A stretch of 64,000 nt of DNA, taken from the NCBI GenBank assembly GCA_903813345.2, contig CAIIXF020000005.1:27595375-27659374 (forward strand), written 5' to 3'. Numbering within the stretch: position 1 is the first letter of the stretch; every line of letters starts with the position of its first letter. A model generated the notes under the pieces. The model saw nothing but the letters and a program-made list of their open reading frames with translations. It searched no databases and was not told the origin of the DNA. The translations under genes were made by a program, and so were the position numbers. Source of the stretch: Owenia fusiformis (taxonomy: Eukaryota; Annelida; Polychaeta; Sabellida; Oweniidae). Shown piece after piece: positions 1 to 12,017 of the stretch.

Positions 1-3000
1 GTGGACCTCCTATAGCTGATGAAGACATCAAGTGATTTCTCTGTGGCATCGAGTACTGGAGAACCGGAGATTGAGGCCAAGCTACGCGTCCTGCTAAATG
101 TATGGGAAGTACTGCGGGAGAATGCATTACCACCTGAAAGAGAAGTGGTTTCACTCATCATATACATTGTTGAATTGCTTGAAAGAGCAGCCTCTGTTAT
201 CCTATAGAAACATATGTAAACAAAGAAAAATTATAAAAGTAGAATGTCTACATGTCTGAAAATCAGTTATTATTGAATTTATGTATCAAAAAAAGTTAAA
301 AAAATGTCATGACTTCTGAGACACTCTGTATTTCAAAGATCAATCCAGTTATTTTTCAGTGTTTTATATCAGGCAACATCAAGTGGTGGTACCACATTTT
401 CACCTCCCAGTTTTATATAAAGATCATTATTTTAAATGGGCACCCTGATCTTATCACTCTGTTATAATAGCAGCACTCGGATTCACAAATCCAGATTGTG
501 AAAGTTTTTCCATCACTCAATTTTAATATATTGTAGAGAACACATAATATAACACAAAGATAAACTCTCCAAACTGCTAGTGTTAACAATTCAAAACTTG
601 GTGTTAGCCCAAGCAAATTAAAAGCTTTTATTCACAACAAACTTACGCTTTTTTGGCTCTGTTTACATTGCATGGAAAAGAATTTTTGAATGAATTATTT
701 GAACCTGTTTACTTTGAAAATAGATACATTTTGAATTCATCATTCAAAAGTTTCTTCGCTCTTATTTACTTGAAATAAATCTTGAATTACTTTTTAACAT
801 TTCTTAAGCCATGTTAATATTGAATTGTAAAAATCAATTTATATACCACTTTAAAATAGCAAACAGGGAGTACTGTTAAGATTTTCGGACAGAAAATCCA
901 AAATTAAAAGAATTGCAACCATTTCGAGCTGAGTGGTCATTTTGAAAACACTCCTCTTGAAAGCAGAGGTCATCTTAAGAACATTTCAGTCAATAACAAA
1001 ATCGAAATTTAAACGACTACCACTATTATATTTGAGTTATTAGGGAGTTTAAGCTTGCACATAAAATCGAAACACCAACTTATACATATGACCAATCGCC
1101 CATATAAATGCATCGCTTAAATATTTTCCTTTCACGGTTAGGTTGTGAAAAACATTGCAAGCTAAAACTCCCTTTTAACCAGACGGCTGGATAAATCATG
1201 AAGCTTCTTTTATTGGAGTAATATAACATGACAACTTGAATCTAACATGCAGGTTCAATAACCCTTAGCACATGCATACAGTACTGAATAAAACCCTTGA
1301 TAACAACTCCATTATGAGAACATATCAAATACTTGATGAATTCATGACATGCCTGGATTATTAACCAATGACATGCCTGGTAAACTGATGACATGCCTTT
1401 ATAGTGAAGATATGCCTTGATAGATATGCCTCTATGGCCTGATGACTTTCTTTGATGGACTGATGATTCGTTGCATTAAACTCAAGACATTGTTGGAATG
1501 GGAACATGCCTTAGAGAGTTGGAATGGAAACATGCCTTGGTGGATAAACTGGAGCAGACACGCCTCAAATATCCATGGACTAAACAAGACATGACTTGAC
1601 ATATTAAAGACATGCTTCAATGTAACAAATCATGCTGCTTTACCAGGGACCCCCAGACAGCTGCGCAAACTGGATGTGCTGCGAGATCTAAATGCAACTC
1701 GACTGTGTTTGGCTATAAGTTCAATTTATAATCAATTTAATGTATAATTCAAGAAGTATCAATTTGCTTCAGGTCATGGAATGATATCTTACAAGTCAAA
1801 AGATGAAAAATTGCCATTCTGATACTCATAGCATCTTTCTGTTTCACCGGAAGCTTCTCAAGGCTGAGAAGAAATAAGATGCCATCGTTAATCATGATGA
1901 AAAATTGCATAAAATTCTGGTAGTGAAAGAAAAACCTATATATAATATTGGATACTCGTATAAACGCTTTTATTGGGATTTTTCTGATTTTGCTTTTTTG
2001 TATAGATCAATATTTTAACAAACATTTACCTTTAACAGCCTCCATAATCCGAGCTCGGTGCACACCATTTTCTATCCCACAATCCTGTTTGAGAATGTCA
2101 TCAGTTGCTAAGGTGATGTTATCAAGGGTTATGCCTGCCCGTAGTAGATTGTATGTGTACTGTACATATTCATCTCCCAGACTGAATAAGTGATTTGACA
2201 GATCGTCATGGTCACAGGAACTATATTCTGCTAATTGCTTCAGATTGGATAATTCTCTTAAAAACCTGAAATATGTAACTTTGCATAATATGTCTTTGTT
2301 ATAATTTTAGTACTTTATATAATGAGAAATATAGAGAGAGATTAAAAGAATCATAAACTACATGGATATTATAGGAATATCCTATGGTTTTAAAAAAAAT
2401 ATCATGTAGTATATCAATGAGAGGATATAATTGATATTGTTGAAAACCATAGGATTGTCCGTTTATCCAATGGGGAATCAATACCCTGCAAACAAATGTT
2501 GAAATTTTTTTTTGAAAATTGTTCACAAATTTTGACATTTTTTTTTAAAAATTGGATGAAAATGTTGAAAAATGTGGGATAAACATGTATTTTGATACAA
2601 TATAATCCAATATAGTGTGCTCTATGGGAAACAAATAAAAGCACAGTCAAAAATATGAAAATATCATATATTAACTAAGTCAACTTAGGAATCAAGCATG
2701 TATGCAGATAAACTTTTAATGTAACTCATTTTTATCAATCTAATGCAATGATTTAAATACCTTTTCCTAGTTATTGCAGCAGACATCTTGATATCATTTT
2801 TCAGATCATCTTCCTTTATCGTCAGCAGTAGATCGCCATCAACCTTCAACTTTGCAAATGCATTGATGTACTCAGTAAAACCTACAAACACATTGACGTG
2901 CCTTTTAAAGGTTTACAAAAATGCCCAAGAACTTATTTCTGTTGATAGATATAGAACTGGGTAAAAATGTGTCACAATCAACTGATCAAGCATTCTCAAT

Positions 3001-5537
3001 GTTCAATAAATTGTAACACCGATACTGAATTAGGGATGTCACGGTTTCCCGATATTGTCCCTCGGACTTTGGTCTTGGGACGGGATGGGACAACCCTAGT
3101 GTACCGAAGATTTCAGTCCATGTTCAGGATATACTATTTCTCCTGTATATGACCCTAAAACGTCCCAAATGCACGATAAATATGATCTAAACTAGAATTT
3201 TATTTCGTTTTTACTACTTATCTGCTGGACTGCGTAAATGCCATCTAGTGGCAAATACTATAAGTGATTATAATAAATGAAAATTCAGGACAGAACATGT
3301 AGTTTTATCGATAACAGTGTTTCCCTTTGAAATATGCTTGAATTTAAAAAATAACAAAGATGTTCATTGGATGACGTTCAAAAGATCCACACTGCATAAG
3401 CATAACCGGAAATACGTAGAATGAAAATGTAAGTTGTTGAACTGTTTTAAACTTATGATCTATTTTATTGGTTATGTCCCGTCCATCTCGAAATGGATAA
3501 TTCCCGTCCTGTCCCGAAATATTTTTGTCCCGTGACATCCCAATACTGAATCTTATCAAAATTATGTTTACAGTAATGTTGACAACAAAAGAGAAGCATT
3601 GATACAAGTCAACGCTTGGTGAAATTACAAAGTTTTTTGTGACAGATGCCAAACAAACCCCAAATGTAGACCATAAATGATGCCAAAAAGCAGTGGCTTC
3701 AATAATATGTCACCCCATGTTTACTGCTGGTGATGACATATATAATCTAGAAAAAGAGCACACATATTGGACACATACCTAAAGCCTCCAGCCACCATTT
3801 CACTTCGAAATTGTCCCATCTTGTTATATCATTACTAAGATTTGGAGGGCATTTTTCCCCTATTGTCTCCAGTGCCCGGTATGCCAAGTTACAGGCAACA
3901 TCATTGACAGACAAACAAGCTACCTGCTTGATAGGTAAGACAGCATCTATTTCATACAGTTCCTATAATTAAATGTAAATGATTAAGTACAATATTAAAA
4001 ACATTTCATAACACAAGGCATTAACATGCAAACCACCTGCCATTTGTTACAGACACTGACCACCCAACACCAAGGACTGAACACCAACTGCCAAACACCG
4101 AAAGTGAATATGGATTTAATGGATATCTAAAATATAGTGCATATAGATCTCCTCAGCATCAATCTGAGCACCAATGTTAAAAGAGTAGCATATTGAGCAG
4201 TTTTGTCTAAAACATGTATATAGGACTTTAGAAAACATCCTGAGGAGATCACTGGAACATAACATATTATATTTTTAAGATGAAGCAGTTTTATGACACT
4301 GTAGTATGATAACTATAACATCACACCTGTCAATAAGCTTCAAAATGAAATAAAAGTCAAAATATTTTGTTTTACTAATGCATTATCATTGTCATACATA
4401 TCAGCACACATGTATCACTTTATCATATCTGCTTCTTAAAGTCAAAACATTTGTTTGCATTCAGTTAAAGGCACCTGTAAGCATTCACTTGTATTTTGTT
4501 AAAGGCACCTGTTAGCAATGTTTATTTATACTTACATGAATACTTCCCTGAGTCTTTTTGATTGTGGCCTCCATTGCGAAGTGGAAAGCTGCAAGAGTCT
4601 GAGCTTCACGGTTGTGACTCTTTAGTAGTTTCTTCATTTTGGCCAACCATCCCATTGATCTCCCTTGTAGCTGTGACTTGTCCAGCTTTCCAAACTCTTT
4701 CGGGTCATGATGTGCCACAAATGTATTTACAAGTTTCAGAGTTTCAGATTCATTGATTTCCTGCTCAATTTCTTTATTGCTTGCAAGAAAAGCTATAGCG
4801 ATACAAGCGTAATAAGTCACAGAGGGATTTTTAGAGAATGCTAAAGTAAATAGCCATTGGTGAGCATTGCGTTTAATCATTTCCTTTTGATTTTTAAAGC
4901 CACCATACATGGCTAAATTTGCCATTGCTTTGGCTGCATGTTTTCTTAAACTGTCCTTTTCAGATTTGGATGCTTCTATGATGGTTTCGAGGCCTCCTAA
5001 TGAGATAATCCTCTGACAGGCTGCCTCACTTAGTTTAAGCATATGCTCAAGTAGGCCAATGCCAGCATCTTCTAATTCATCACTTTTATCATTTGATAAA
5101 TCAAGTAACGCTTGCAAGCCATATTTCTCCACATACTGCCTGATCCTAGTGGTCAATGATTGTTCAAGTAAGCGTGCCGCTATTATCTTCAGGTCTTTTT
5201 CTCCATCTCTCATGAACGTGAGTATCATCTTCACATAGCCTTCATCAAGGAGAATGTCCAAAAGAGTGATAGCAATATCCCGTCCGTGACTCAATGTCGA
5301 CCAAGCCTGGACTAACATTTCTCTCAACTCATCCAACGTTTTTATCACAATCTTGGTATCATGAGAATGTATATGTTTTAACTTCTCTCTAAAGATTTTC
5401 TCTTTTTCCTTCACTATTGCTTTGCCCTCCATTCTTATTCGTTCATCCAAAGCAAGTTTCTCTCTGTTTGCATCAACTATGCCGATGTTTACCATATTGT
5501 CATCATTCACACTTTTACCACTGGAACACTGACCCAT
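1..5537 (-). CDS. SARM1: SARM1 orthologue (ARM-SAM-SAM-TIR NADase), 3' end cut by window edge
   Basis: SARM1 is the NAD+-cleaving executioner of axon degeneration and an innate-immunity adaptor. Coding exons on the minus strand are 5537-4536, 3962-3779, 2881-2761, 2265-2030 and 133-1 (partial); all junctions are GT-AG and the phases join exactly. They give about 558 residues up to the start of the TIR domain, matching the human protein, where TIR starts near residue 560. Exon 1 holds the ARM domain (LLEQ, EHMLK, WLFTLAFS, SNKEIEQE). The next exons hold SAM1 (KVDGDLLL, ITRKR) and SAM2 (YVQYTYNLL, GVHRARI). The last holds the TIR start DVFISYRR at about 31-9. The catalytic glutamate lies beyond position 1. 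The start at 5537 is chosen because the first three bases G-G-G before ATG and the following G give a strong context, and the upstream exon appears non-coding. Identity is very likely; the exact start is an inference. Confidence 0.93.
1330..1620. repeat. Degenerate ACATGCCT minisatellite
   Basis: The words ACATGCC or ATATGCC recur about ten times at irregular spacing of roughly 15-45 bases. The array looks old and diverged, with no coding sense. It lies in the SARM1 intron upstream of the TIR exon. The rest of 134-2029 shows no recognisable feature. Confidence 0.55.
3031..3543. mobile_element. hAT-type non-autonomous element in a SARM1 intron
   Basis: A 513-bp element with terminal inverted repeats TAGGGATGTCACGG and CCGTGACATCCCAA. 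An exact 8-bp target duplication TACTGAAT lies at 3023-3030 and 3544-3551. Eight-base duplications and a TAGGG terminus fit the hAT superfamily. The interior has no transposase. It sits in the SARM1 intron between the exons at 2881 and 3779. Confidence 0.85.
4027..4110. mobile_element. Hairpin MITE family A, partial copy
   Basis: This shares the conserved inner block CCACCTGCCATTTGTTACAG and the following ACACC words with the complete copies at 5605, 6198 and 6653, but lacks the terminal hairpin. It lies in the SARM1 intron. Confidence 0.6.
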
Positions 5538-5604
5538 CCCTTTTATAGGATTCACCTGAAAGTATTTAAGCATAGGTAATTTAAACAAGGTACAAACATG
5601 CAAA

Positions 5605-5717
5605 ATGTCACCACCTACCATTTGTTACAGATGCTGAATACGGACCACCGAACTGCTGAACACCATCTACGAAAAGTTGGAAACCATAACAATATGTCAC
5701 CACTTTTAGTGGTGACA
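5605..5717 (+). mobile_element. Hairpin MITE family A, full copy
   Basis: A roughly 113-bp unit beginning ATGTCACCACC, continuing with CCATTTGTTACAG, and ending in a small hairpin ATGTCACC...GGTGACA. Ends and interior match copies at 6198, 6653, 42570 and 62471. It lies just upstream of the SARM1 coding exon acceptor at 5556. Confidence 0.75.
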
Positions 5718-6197
5718 ACAAAAAATAGTGAATGAAAAAATATCCCACGAAGAATAAATATATACATTACATTAAGTTATATACCAGGTACAGTGGAAAC
5801 TGTAACATGGCTAACAGTCCAGATATAGAATTTTATGACTTTTTGCAATAATGCCTTGTAATAACACAATGAAGGGTGGAACTAATGCAAAAATAAAATA
5901 AAAATAGAAAATCATGACAAATATATCTATGAGAAGTTGTTTTTCTGAACTTAAAGCTAATTATCCTGAAACAACCTTGATATGACAAAAGAGTGTCAAG
6001 AGATTATCTTCTCAGTATGGGGACAATAAAAAAGATATGAAAACAAAAATCTGTAGAATCCAACAAATTAAACAAATTTCACTTAAAAGAACTTAATTTC
6101 CAATAATTTGGTGTATTATTTCCAAGATCTTACTATCAATTTTGGCACACATTGGGAATGCCATTTGCCAAGCTTACACAAGCCATTACTATGCAAA

Positions 6198-6278
6198 ATG
6201 TCACCACCTGCCATTTGTTACAGACACCAATCAGTTGGAGACTATAACTCTATGTCACCACTTCTGGCGGTGTTGACA
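6198..6278 (+). mobile_element. Hairpin MITE family A, full but shortened copy
   Basis: Same structure as the copy at 5605: ATGTCACCACC start, CCATTTGTTACAGACACC interior, GTTGGAG, then the closing hairpin. The middle is shorter by about 30 bases. Confidence 0.75.
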
Positions 6279-6652
6279 AAATAATTATCAAAATACAACA
6301 TACCAAAATAATACAGTAGATGTGTTGGCATAGAAAATGGTAAAATACAGTTGTTGGAACACCATGACCACCTAACCTTTCTTAATTGTATATTTTACGA
6401 TGAGACAGAATAATAATTCTTACATTAAAAAATGAATGTTAATAATCATCAAAATAAGGTAGGTGTTCAAATTACAACATATTTTAGTTACTATGGTAAT
6501 GCCTATAACAGTTTGTTTTCCTAGCCTCAACAAAAACAAAACATTAGATACATGCTAGCATCTATCCATCATACAATACGACAGTTGCTGCTTCTATTTG
6601 TTTCTTTTCCATTGTGAAATAGCATAGTACAAACAAGGCATAAACACACAAA

Positions 6653-6760
6653 ATATCACCATCTGCCATTTGTTACAGACACCAATCACTGAATACCATC
6701 CAAAACAAAGTTGGAGAAAATAACTATAACAACATAATCACCACACTTCTAGTGGTGACA
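6653..6760 (+). mobile_element. Hairpin MITE family A, full copy
   Basis: Begins ATATCACCATC (slightly diverged), carries CCATTTGTTACAGACACC and GTTGGAG, and closes with CACTTCTAGTGGTGACA. It is in the same orientation as the copies at 5605 and 6198. Confidence 0.75.
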
Positions 6761-8567
6761 TGAAAACAAAATCCACGTACAGTATACAGCAAGAAACTCT
6801 GAGATTTATTTCCTAAATTATTCTATGAACCTCAATTCTTAACTAGATTCTGGATGAAAAATCTATAAATCCAACTAGTACTTGCGTAATAACTGATATT
6901 GCTGCTATAGCTCACAGATAATCTGTAGAAACCTTATGTGTCCCTATTAGTAATAATTTCTTGATCTCCTCTCTCCCTAAACTTATATGAAGATGGTTGA
7001 AAAAGCTTTATATGCTCCATTCGATGGTACTAAAGGGGTGTGTTCCTTATGACCTTCAAGAAACATCTGTGTTATATTGCACCTACACATGTATTAATAT
7101 CGTTGATTAGTTTCTGAGGCCCAAATTCACACAGACTCATTAGATCTAACGTAATTCCTATTGGATGTGTGTTTCTAAACTGTCTAACATTACCTAGTAT
7201 GCTGGTAGTGTTGATCGCCAGTAATGAAAAGCAAGCTATTTCACTTTAAATGTTAAAAGTCAGCCCTCTCAATAACTTTCGTAATATTCTCAAGGATGTA
7301 TCAACCTCCTTAAAAATCTTGGCAATTGTATTGAACATAATATGTTTCCACTTTTAGGTCTGACGCCAGAGTTGGGCTATGATGTGATAACTTCACGGAA
7401 TCAGTGATTTTTAGTCTATGTACTAATAATGCTGTTTATGCTTATGTTTGTAAGACAAGTTATACTACCTGGTTAAATGCATGGAAACTTGGGATATAGA
7501 TAGAAAAGAAACATTACCAGAAAGTCAATCAGTATGATGCCTTTTAACACTGACTTTTAGAACCTCCAGGCTTTAGAAACATTTCTTGTGTATTAGGGAC
7601 AGTGTCAAAATGTCGACGGTTATAAAAGTTTATTTTTGGTATGGGAGGGGAAATGATGGTTTCGTGTAGAATATTGATTTTTAGAGGTTTCCGCTGCTAT
7701 CAAGACAGACATCAATGATAGCAAACTACTCTTGACATGAGATCCCTATCTATTGATGGTATTTTCTCCTGTAATAATTCACTTCTGTTCTGTACCTCAT
7801 TCCATCTTAATTAAAATCTATCGATCCATTCTTTTATCCTCTAAGTTAAAAAAAATATGGACTGAATATGATGTCAATTTGAGATCATATTACACAATGT
7901 TATAAGATTCCAAATCATGACATTATCAGCTATAACTCTCATTATAAATTCTTGTAATATTACAAGCATCAACATGCAGTAAGTGTGACATGAATCTTAT
8001 AATGTCACATGAATGGCTAAGCAATCAAATAGTTTTGTTCAGTAAAGATGCCAACAAAAAGGAACTTGCCACATTTCTTGGTCTTGGGAATGATCAGCAA
8101 ATCAAAACTCATATTTAGTTATCACTGTTGACGACACCATCCCTTAATTTTTGAATGTTTGAACTCAACAGGCACGCTGAGTTATGATGTAATACAGCTT
8201 TTTTTTGAGATGAACCAATTTATCATTTAGGGAACATCTTACCACTTTGAACTCTAAATAATCAATCAGGAGATATTGTACAACGAATAATCAGATTTCA
8301 GATCAATACATCCAAGAAAGTGCTGCCTCAAAATTACATCTGCCTGAATGGCTTGATTAAATGCATAATAACTACTGTACATGGCCTCATTTGACATCAT
8401 CATGGTTCAATAGAGGCAATAGATCTCTCAATGAATGAAAATGGAAGAAAACAATATATAATGTATGCATGTACGAGGGGCATGTGAAAAGTTTGTTTCT
8501 TTTTACTCTAATTTTTTTATGTACCTCTAATGCTGCATTACTATTTAAGAGGCAAGATGCCAATGTA
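6761..8567. other. Intronic or intergenic AT-rich stretch
   Basis: I see no gene, RNA gene or clear repeat here. By the SARM1 model this is part of its first intron (5556-13952). Confidence 0.5.
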
Positions 8568-8853
8568 CAGGGTGTTCAAAAAGTAACGGGACTGGTGATG
8601 GATTGTGTTATTCTGCACCAAGTGTCTTCGAATTTTCACAAATCGTACTTCGAGGTATGCAACTAAAACAGGTGCTGCGATTTCATGTGACCATAGCAAC
8701 CATTACTCTACCTGAGTTTCATAATTTTTTAGAAACTTAACAGATTTATTCGCAATATTTGAAAGTACATTAAAAATTTGTAAAAGACAATTGGTACATG
8801 GTGCAGATTTACCAAAATGCTAGCCCCAGTCCTGTTACTTTTGGAACACCTTG
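8568..8853. mobile_element. mariner-like MITE flanked by TA
   Basis: A 286-bp element with inverted ends CAGGGTGTTC-AAAAGTAAC and GTTACTTTTGGAACACCTTG, flanked on both sides by TA (8566-8567 and 8854-8855). The ends and TA target fit Tc1/mariner. There is no transposase inside. Confidence 0.8.
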
Positions 8854-8935
8854 TATGATCCAGATATAAAACAAAATAAAGCAAAGCATCAATATGAGTA
8901 GTGACTAAGTATATTATTGTAAACGATTACAAAAA

Positions 8936-9000
8936 TGTAACAATTTGTTACAGATACCAAAAGCTGACTGCAAATGCCAAACACCAGTCTAAAAACTGCA
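8936..9000 (+). mobile_element. Hairpin MITE family A, degraded fragment
   Basis: Retains ATTTGTTACAGATACC and the downstream CCAAACACC word of the family but has lost both ends. Confidence 0.4.
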
Positions 9001-10082
9001 AATTAAATATCTATGTTTTGCACCATTTATTGCATGTAAAATACTTCATGAAAACCATATTTTTCGTTATAATTACAGTTTGAACAGATATTGCTGACAT
9101 TAGTTATATGTTTATAAATTACCTTTTTTAATAATAAGGGACATATGCACCTTTTATGCATGTGTCATGTCACTTTCTTAAGGCAAGGTAATTTTCTAAG
9201 CACTACAGAATATTAACAAGAAAGAAGATTTCTATTGACTCTATCAAAGTGCGGGCTACTATGATTTTTAAAGGGAAATACGAGATCAGAGTATACAATC
9301 TAAGAGCTCATCATATTTTCATATTTTACCTAAAATTTGATGTTGACCTCTGACAATCAGTTGATATTTGATATTAGTAAGTCAATTCTTATTCACACAG
9401 TACTATTACAGGGGAGGGGGTAGGATCCCTCTGGAACTCCATTGAAAATATTTTTGAACAAATTCCTCCAAAATTATGTAAAATCAGAAGCAGTTCCTCT
9501 ATACAAAGAGTTTGATTGAGACAGATTGCTTTTGCATCCAAAGAGCTCGGAATTTACATGTAATATCCAATGAAAAGCATTTTCATAATCATAAAATTTT
9601 TTACATCAGCCAAAAATAAAACCATACTGTAAGATATCATCAACATGATTTACCATATACAAATTTATTTGTTTCGCTATAATTCTCAACACAGAATGAA
9701 ATATCTATATACATACCATATTGTTGTAGGTTCTGTACATTTTGCCCATTTGTGTGTACAGAATACAGAGCCAGATGCAGAAGGTTCTGTGGTGTCATTT
9801 TCTATACATATAGCTCAGGGTACAGCTCACCATTCCGAATTAAATCTGAAACAATTGAGGAGAAATTATCATATGAACATTTAATAATTTGTATTTTACA
9901 AAATTTATGTTTGTCCATTCCAAACCAAGATGTCTTAGGGCTCTAGTGGACGTGATAAAAGCTGCAATAAAGGGGGCAATAAACGTGGTCGTGGTGTTGC
10001 GTTATTGATGAAATGAGGTTGTTGATAAATAATGTTGACTCCAGTTTCAATGATCATTGGGGTAGACAGGGTGGGTTCATGG

Positions 10083-10199
10083 GGCTCGTGCACCCCCCCC
10101 CCTCCTTCTCCTTATACCCCCTTTCGTTATAAATGGAACCCCCAGCCAGGAACAACCCCCTTTAGTATTGTATTGTATTGTATTGTATTGTATTGTATT
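10083..10199. repeat. Poly-C tract and (ATTGT)n microsatellite
   Basis: A run of thirteen C residues near 10090 is followed by C-rich sequence and then about six tandem ATTGT units at 10167-10199. Position 8856-10082 before it holds nothing recognisable apart from the MITE fragment. Confidence 0.8.
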
Positions 10200-10463
10200 T
10201 TGTTTACCACCAATTAAGGTGAGCAATACCTCTTGGGAATATCCCAGATATATACGGTCATAATTTATTTAATTAACCTTGAAGATAGACCCAGAAACCC
10301 CTCCTTGAAGGAGCCCTGTGTTCTTTTATGTGCACATACATGTATATACACTACAGCCTTTTGTACGAGTTGAGGACCACTCAGTCACTGAACCGGGGAT
10401 CGAAATATAGGTACAAAATATTTCAAAGCAAATGTGTGACATATATAAGGGTTATGTACTGGG

Positions 10464-10575
10464 AGGTTTTGGATACAGGGTTTATCCCAAGGGAAATATG
10501 TGTATCTCACGAGGGACCGCAGGGACCTCGTGAGATACACATATTTCCCGCGGGATAAACACTGTATCCAAAACT
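10464..10575. repeat. Near-perfect 112-bp palindrome
   Basis: TTTTGGATACAG...ATGTGTATCTCACGAGG reads into its own inverted copy CCTCGTGAGATACACAT...CTGTATCCAAAA around a short centre near 10520. It is nested in a wider unit: 10591-10628 is inverted at 10893-10930, and 10936-10968 directly repeats 10415-10447. Opposite-strand reading frames here are by-products of the symmetry. Confidence 0.8.
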
Positions 10576-10974
10576 GACCGTACATAACTGGTGTATCTCA
10601 TACTTGAGTAGGTTTGGGGTAGATATAACCTTTACCATCTTTTTCAAATGACAAGATAGGCCTATACTGTAAAAGCACAATTTATATTTAACATTTTCAT
10701 AATATTCCTTCAGTTCAATACAACAGAATTGTAACATTTAAACTTTTTGAAAAATTTTAAACTTCTGAAATTTAAATTTTTAAATTTTTTAAACTTTTTT
10801 AAACTTTTGAAAAAATTCCCGGGAGCGGGATGGATATATTATATCTGCCCGCATTTGGCCTAGAGCGGGACATATACAATATATCCTGCCGGGTGATATC
10901 TACCCCAAACCCACTCAAGTATGAAATACATACATATTTTGAAGGAAATGTGTGACATATATACGGAAAATAGC

Positions 10975-11180
10975 ATGAAAAGTCCGAAGGAATGCGTTCG
11001 CTTTTTTTCGTTGTTGATTTTTTACTGTATCGGCATTTTAGAAAAAAACAATTTTTAAATATCAGCATAATGCATGATTTCTGTGACATTTTATCACACA
11101 CGCAAAAATTGATGCGTGATTTCATTTTTTCCAGTAAATGTGTGACAATCACGCCTAATGCGTGAGGGTTGACAGGGCAG
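10975..11180 (-). mobile_element. hAT-like family D, partial inverted copy
   Basis: On the minus strand it starts CCCTGTCAACCCTCACGC and repeats the CACGCA-rich body of the copies at 31193 and 51826. The far end is missing. Confidence 0.65.
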
Positions 11181-11399
11181 CTTCTGTTTACTACGGTACA
11201 GTGGGAGACATTAACAAACCTTAACCATCAAAAGTTGTCACAATGAGCTAAATTCTAAGTTTCATGTCTCAAACTCACCCAAGCGGTAGAAAAATAATTC
11301 CCATTCACTTTAAGTAGCACAATAAATGAATCCAAAGCTTCATACCTGCAAATGATGGATAAATCCCTACCAAATTGAACGAATGTTTTCATGGATTGC

Positions 11400-11560
11400 C
11401 ATGTTTGTGTTCCGAGGTGGATTGACTCCCAGAATGCAACATCAGTAACCTTATTTACTTGTGACAGGTTTCAAAATGGCGGAACGGCAATTTGAAAGCT
11501 GGCAGGTGTCATGTTACATTCTGGGAGCCAATCCTCCTTGCGGCGTAATCGGGCTCGAAA
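11400..11560. repeat. Inverted repeat with an ATGGCGG-containing centre
   Basis: GATTGACTCCCAGAATG near 11420 is inverted as CATTCTGGGAGCCAATC near 11516. Between them is AAAATGGCGGAACGG followed by a frame ending CTGGCAG|GTGTC. This could be a short first exon (MAERQFESWQ) but no downstream partner was found. It is most likely a repeat. Confidence 0.3.
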
Positions 11561-12017
11561 ATCACATCATCAACATTTGAAGAGTCTGCATTACATGTGA
11601 ATATCGCTTCAAATTTTTAAGCTAGATCTATTTGTCATTATGGACATAAATTCCACTATATTTGTAAGTTCCAGGATGGAGAAAATAGAGCACCCAATTC
11701 ACTGAGGTAAGAATTTATGACATATGTGACAGAATGTCTTTTTCATAGTGTTAGTAATTATTTATGTTCACTACTGTATAACAGAGGGGGAGAAACACCA
11801 GGGTTCAAAGATGACATACACTTATAATGTAAATCTGTATTGAGATGACATCGTCGCTGATTGGTCAAAAGTCGACAAACAAATGACGTCAACAATGACG
11901 GTTTCAAAATTTTCGAAATACGCTTCGAATAATATTATGTTCATTTCTGGCGTGTTAACCAATATCATACCTTCTCATTTCACATCAAGATAAAGAAACG
12001 TGTACGGAATATGCCTA

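Noticed and set aside
19-207. 62-codon plus-strand ORF at the window start
   Set aside because: It is antisense to the SARM1 TIR exon (133-1), whose reading frame and splice phase are convincing.
3344-3652. 102-codon minus-strand ORF
   Set aside because: Overlaps the hAT element in a SARM1 intron and does not fit the exon phases.
10385-10737. ORFs around the palindrome at 10464-10575
   Set aside because: Mirror-image products of the inverted repeat; no protein-like conservation.
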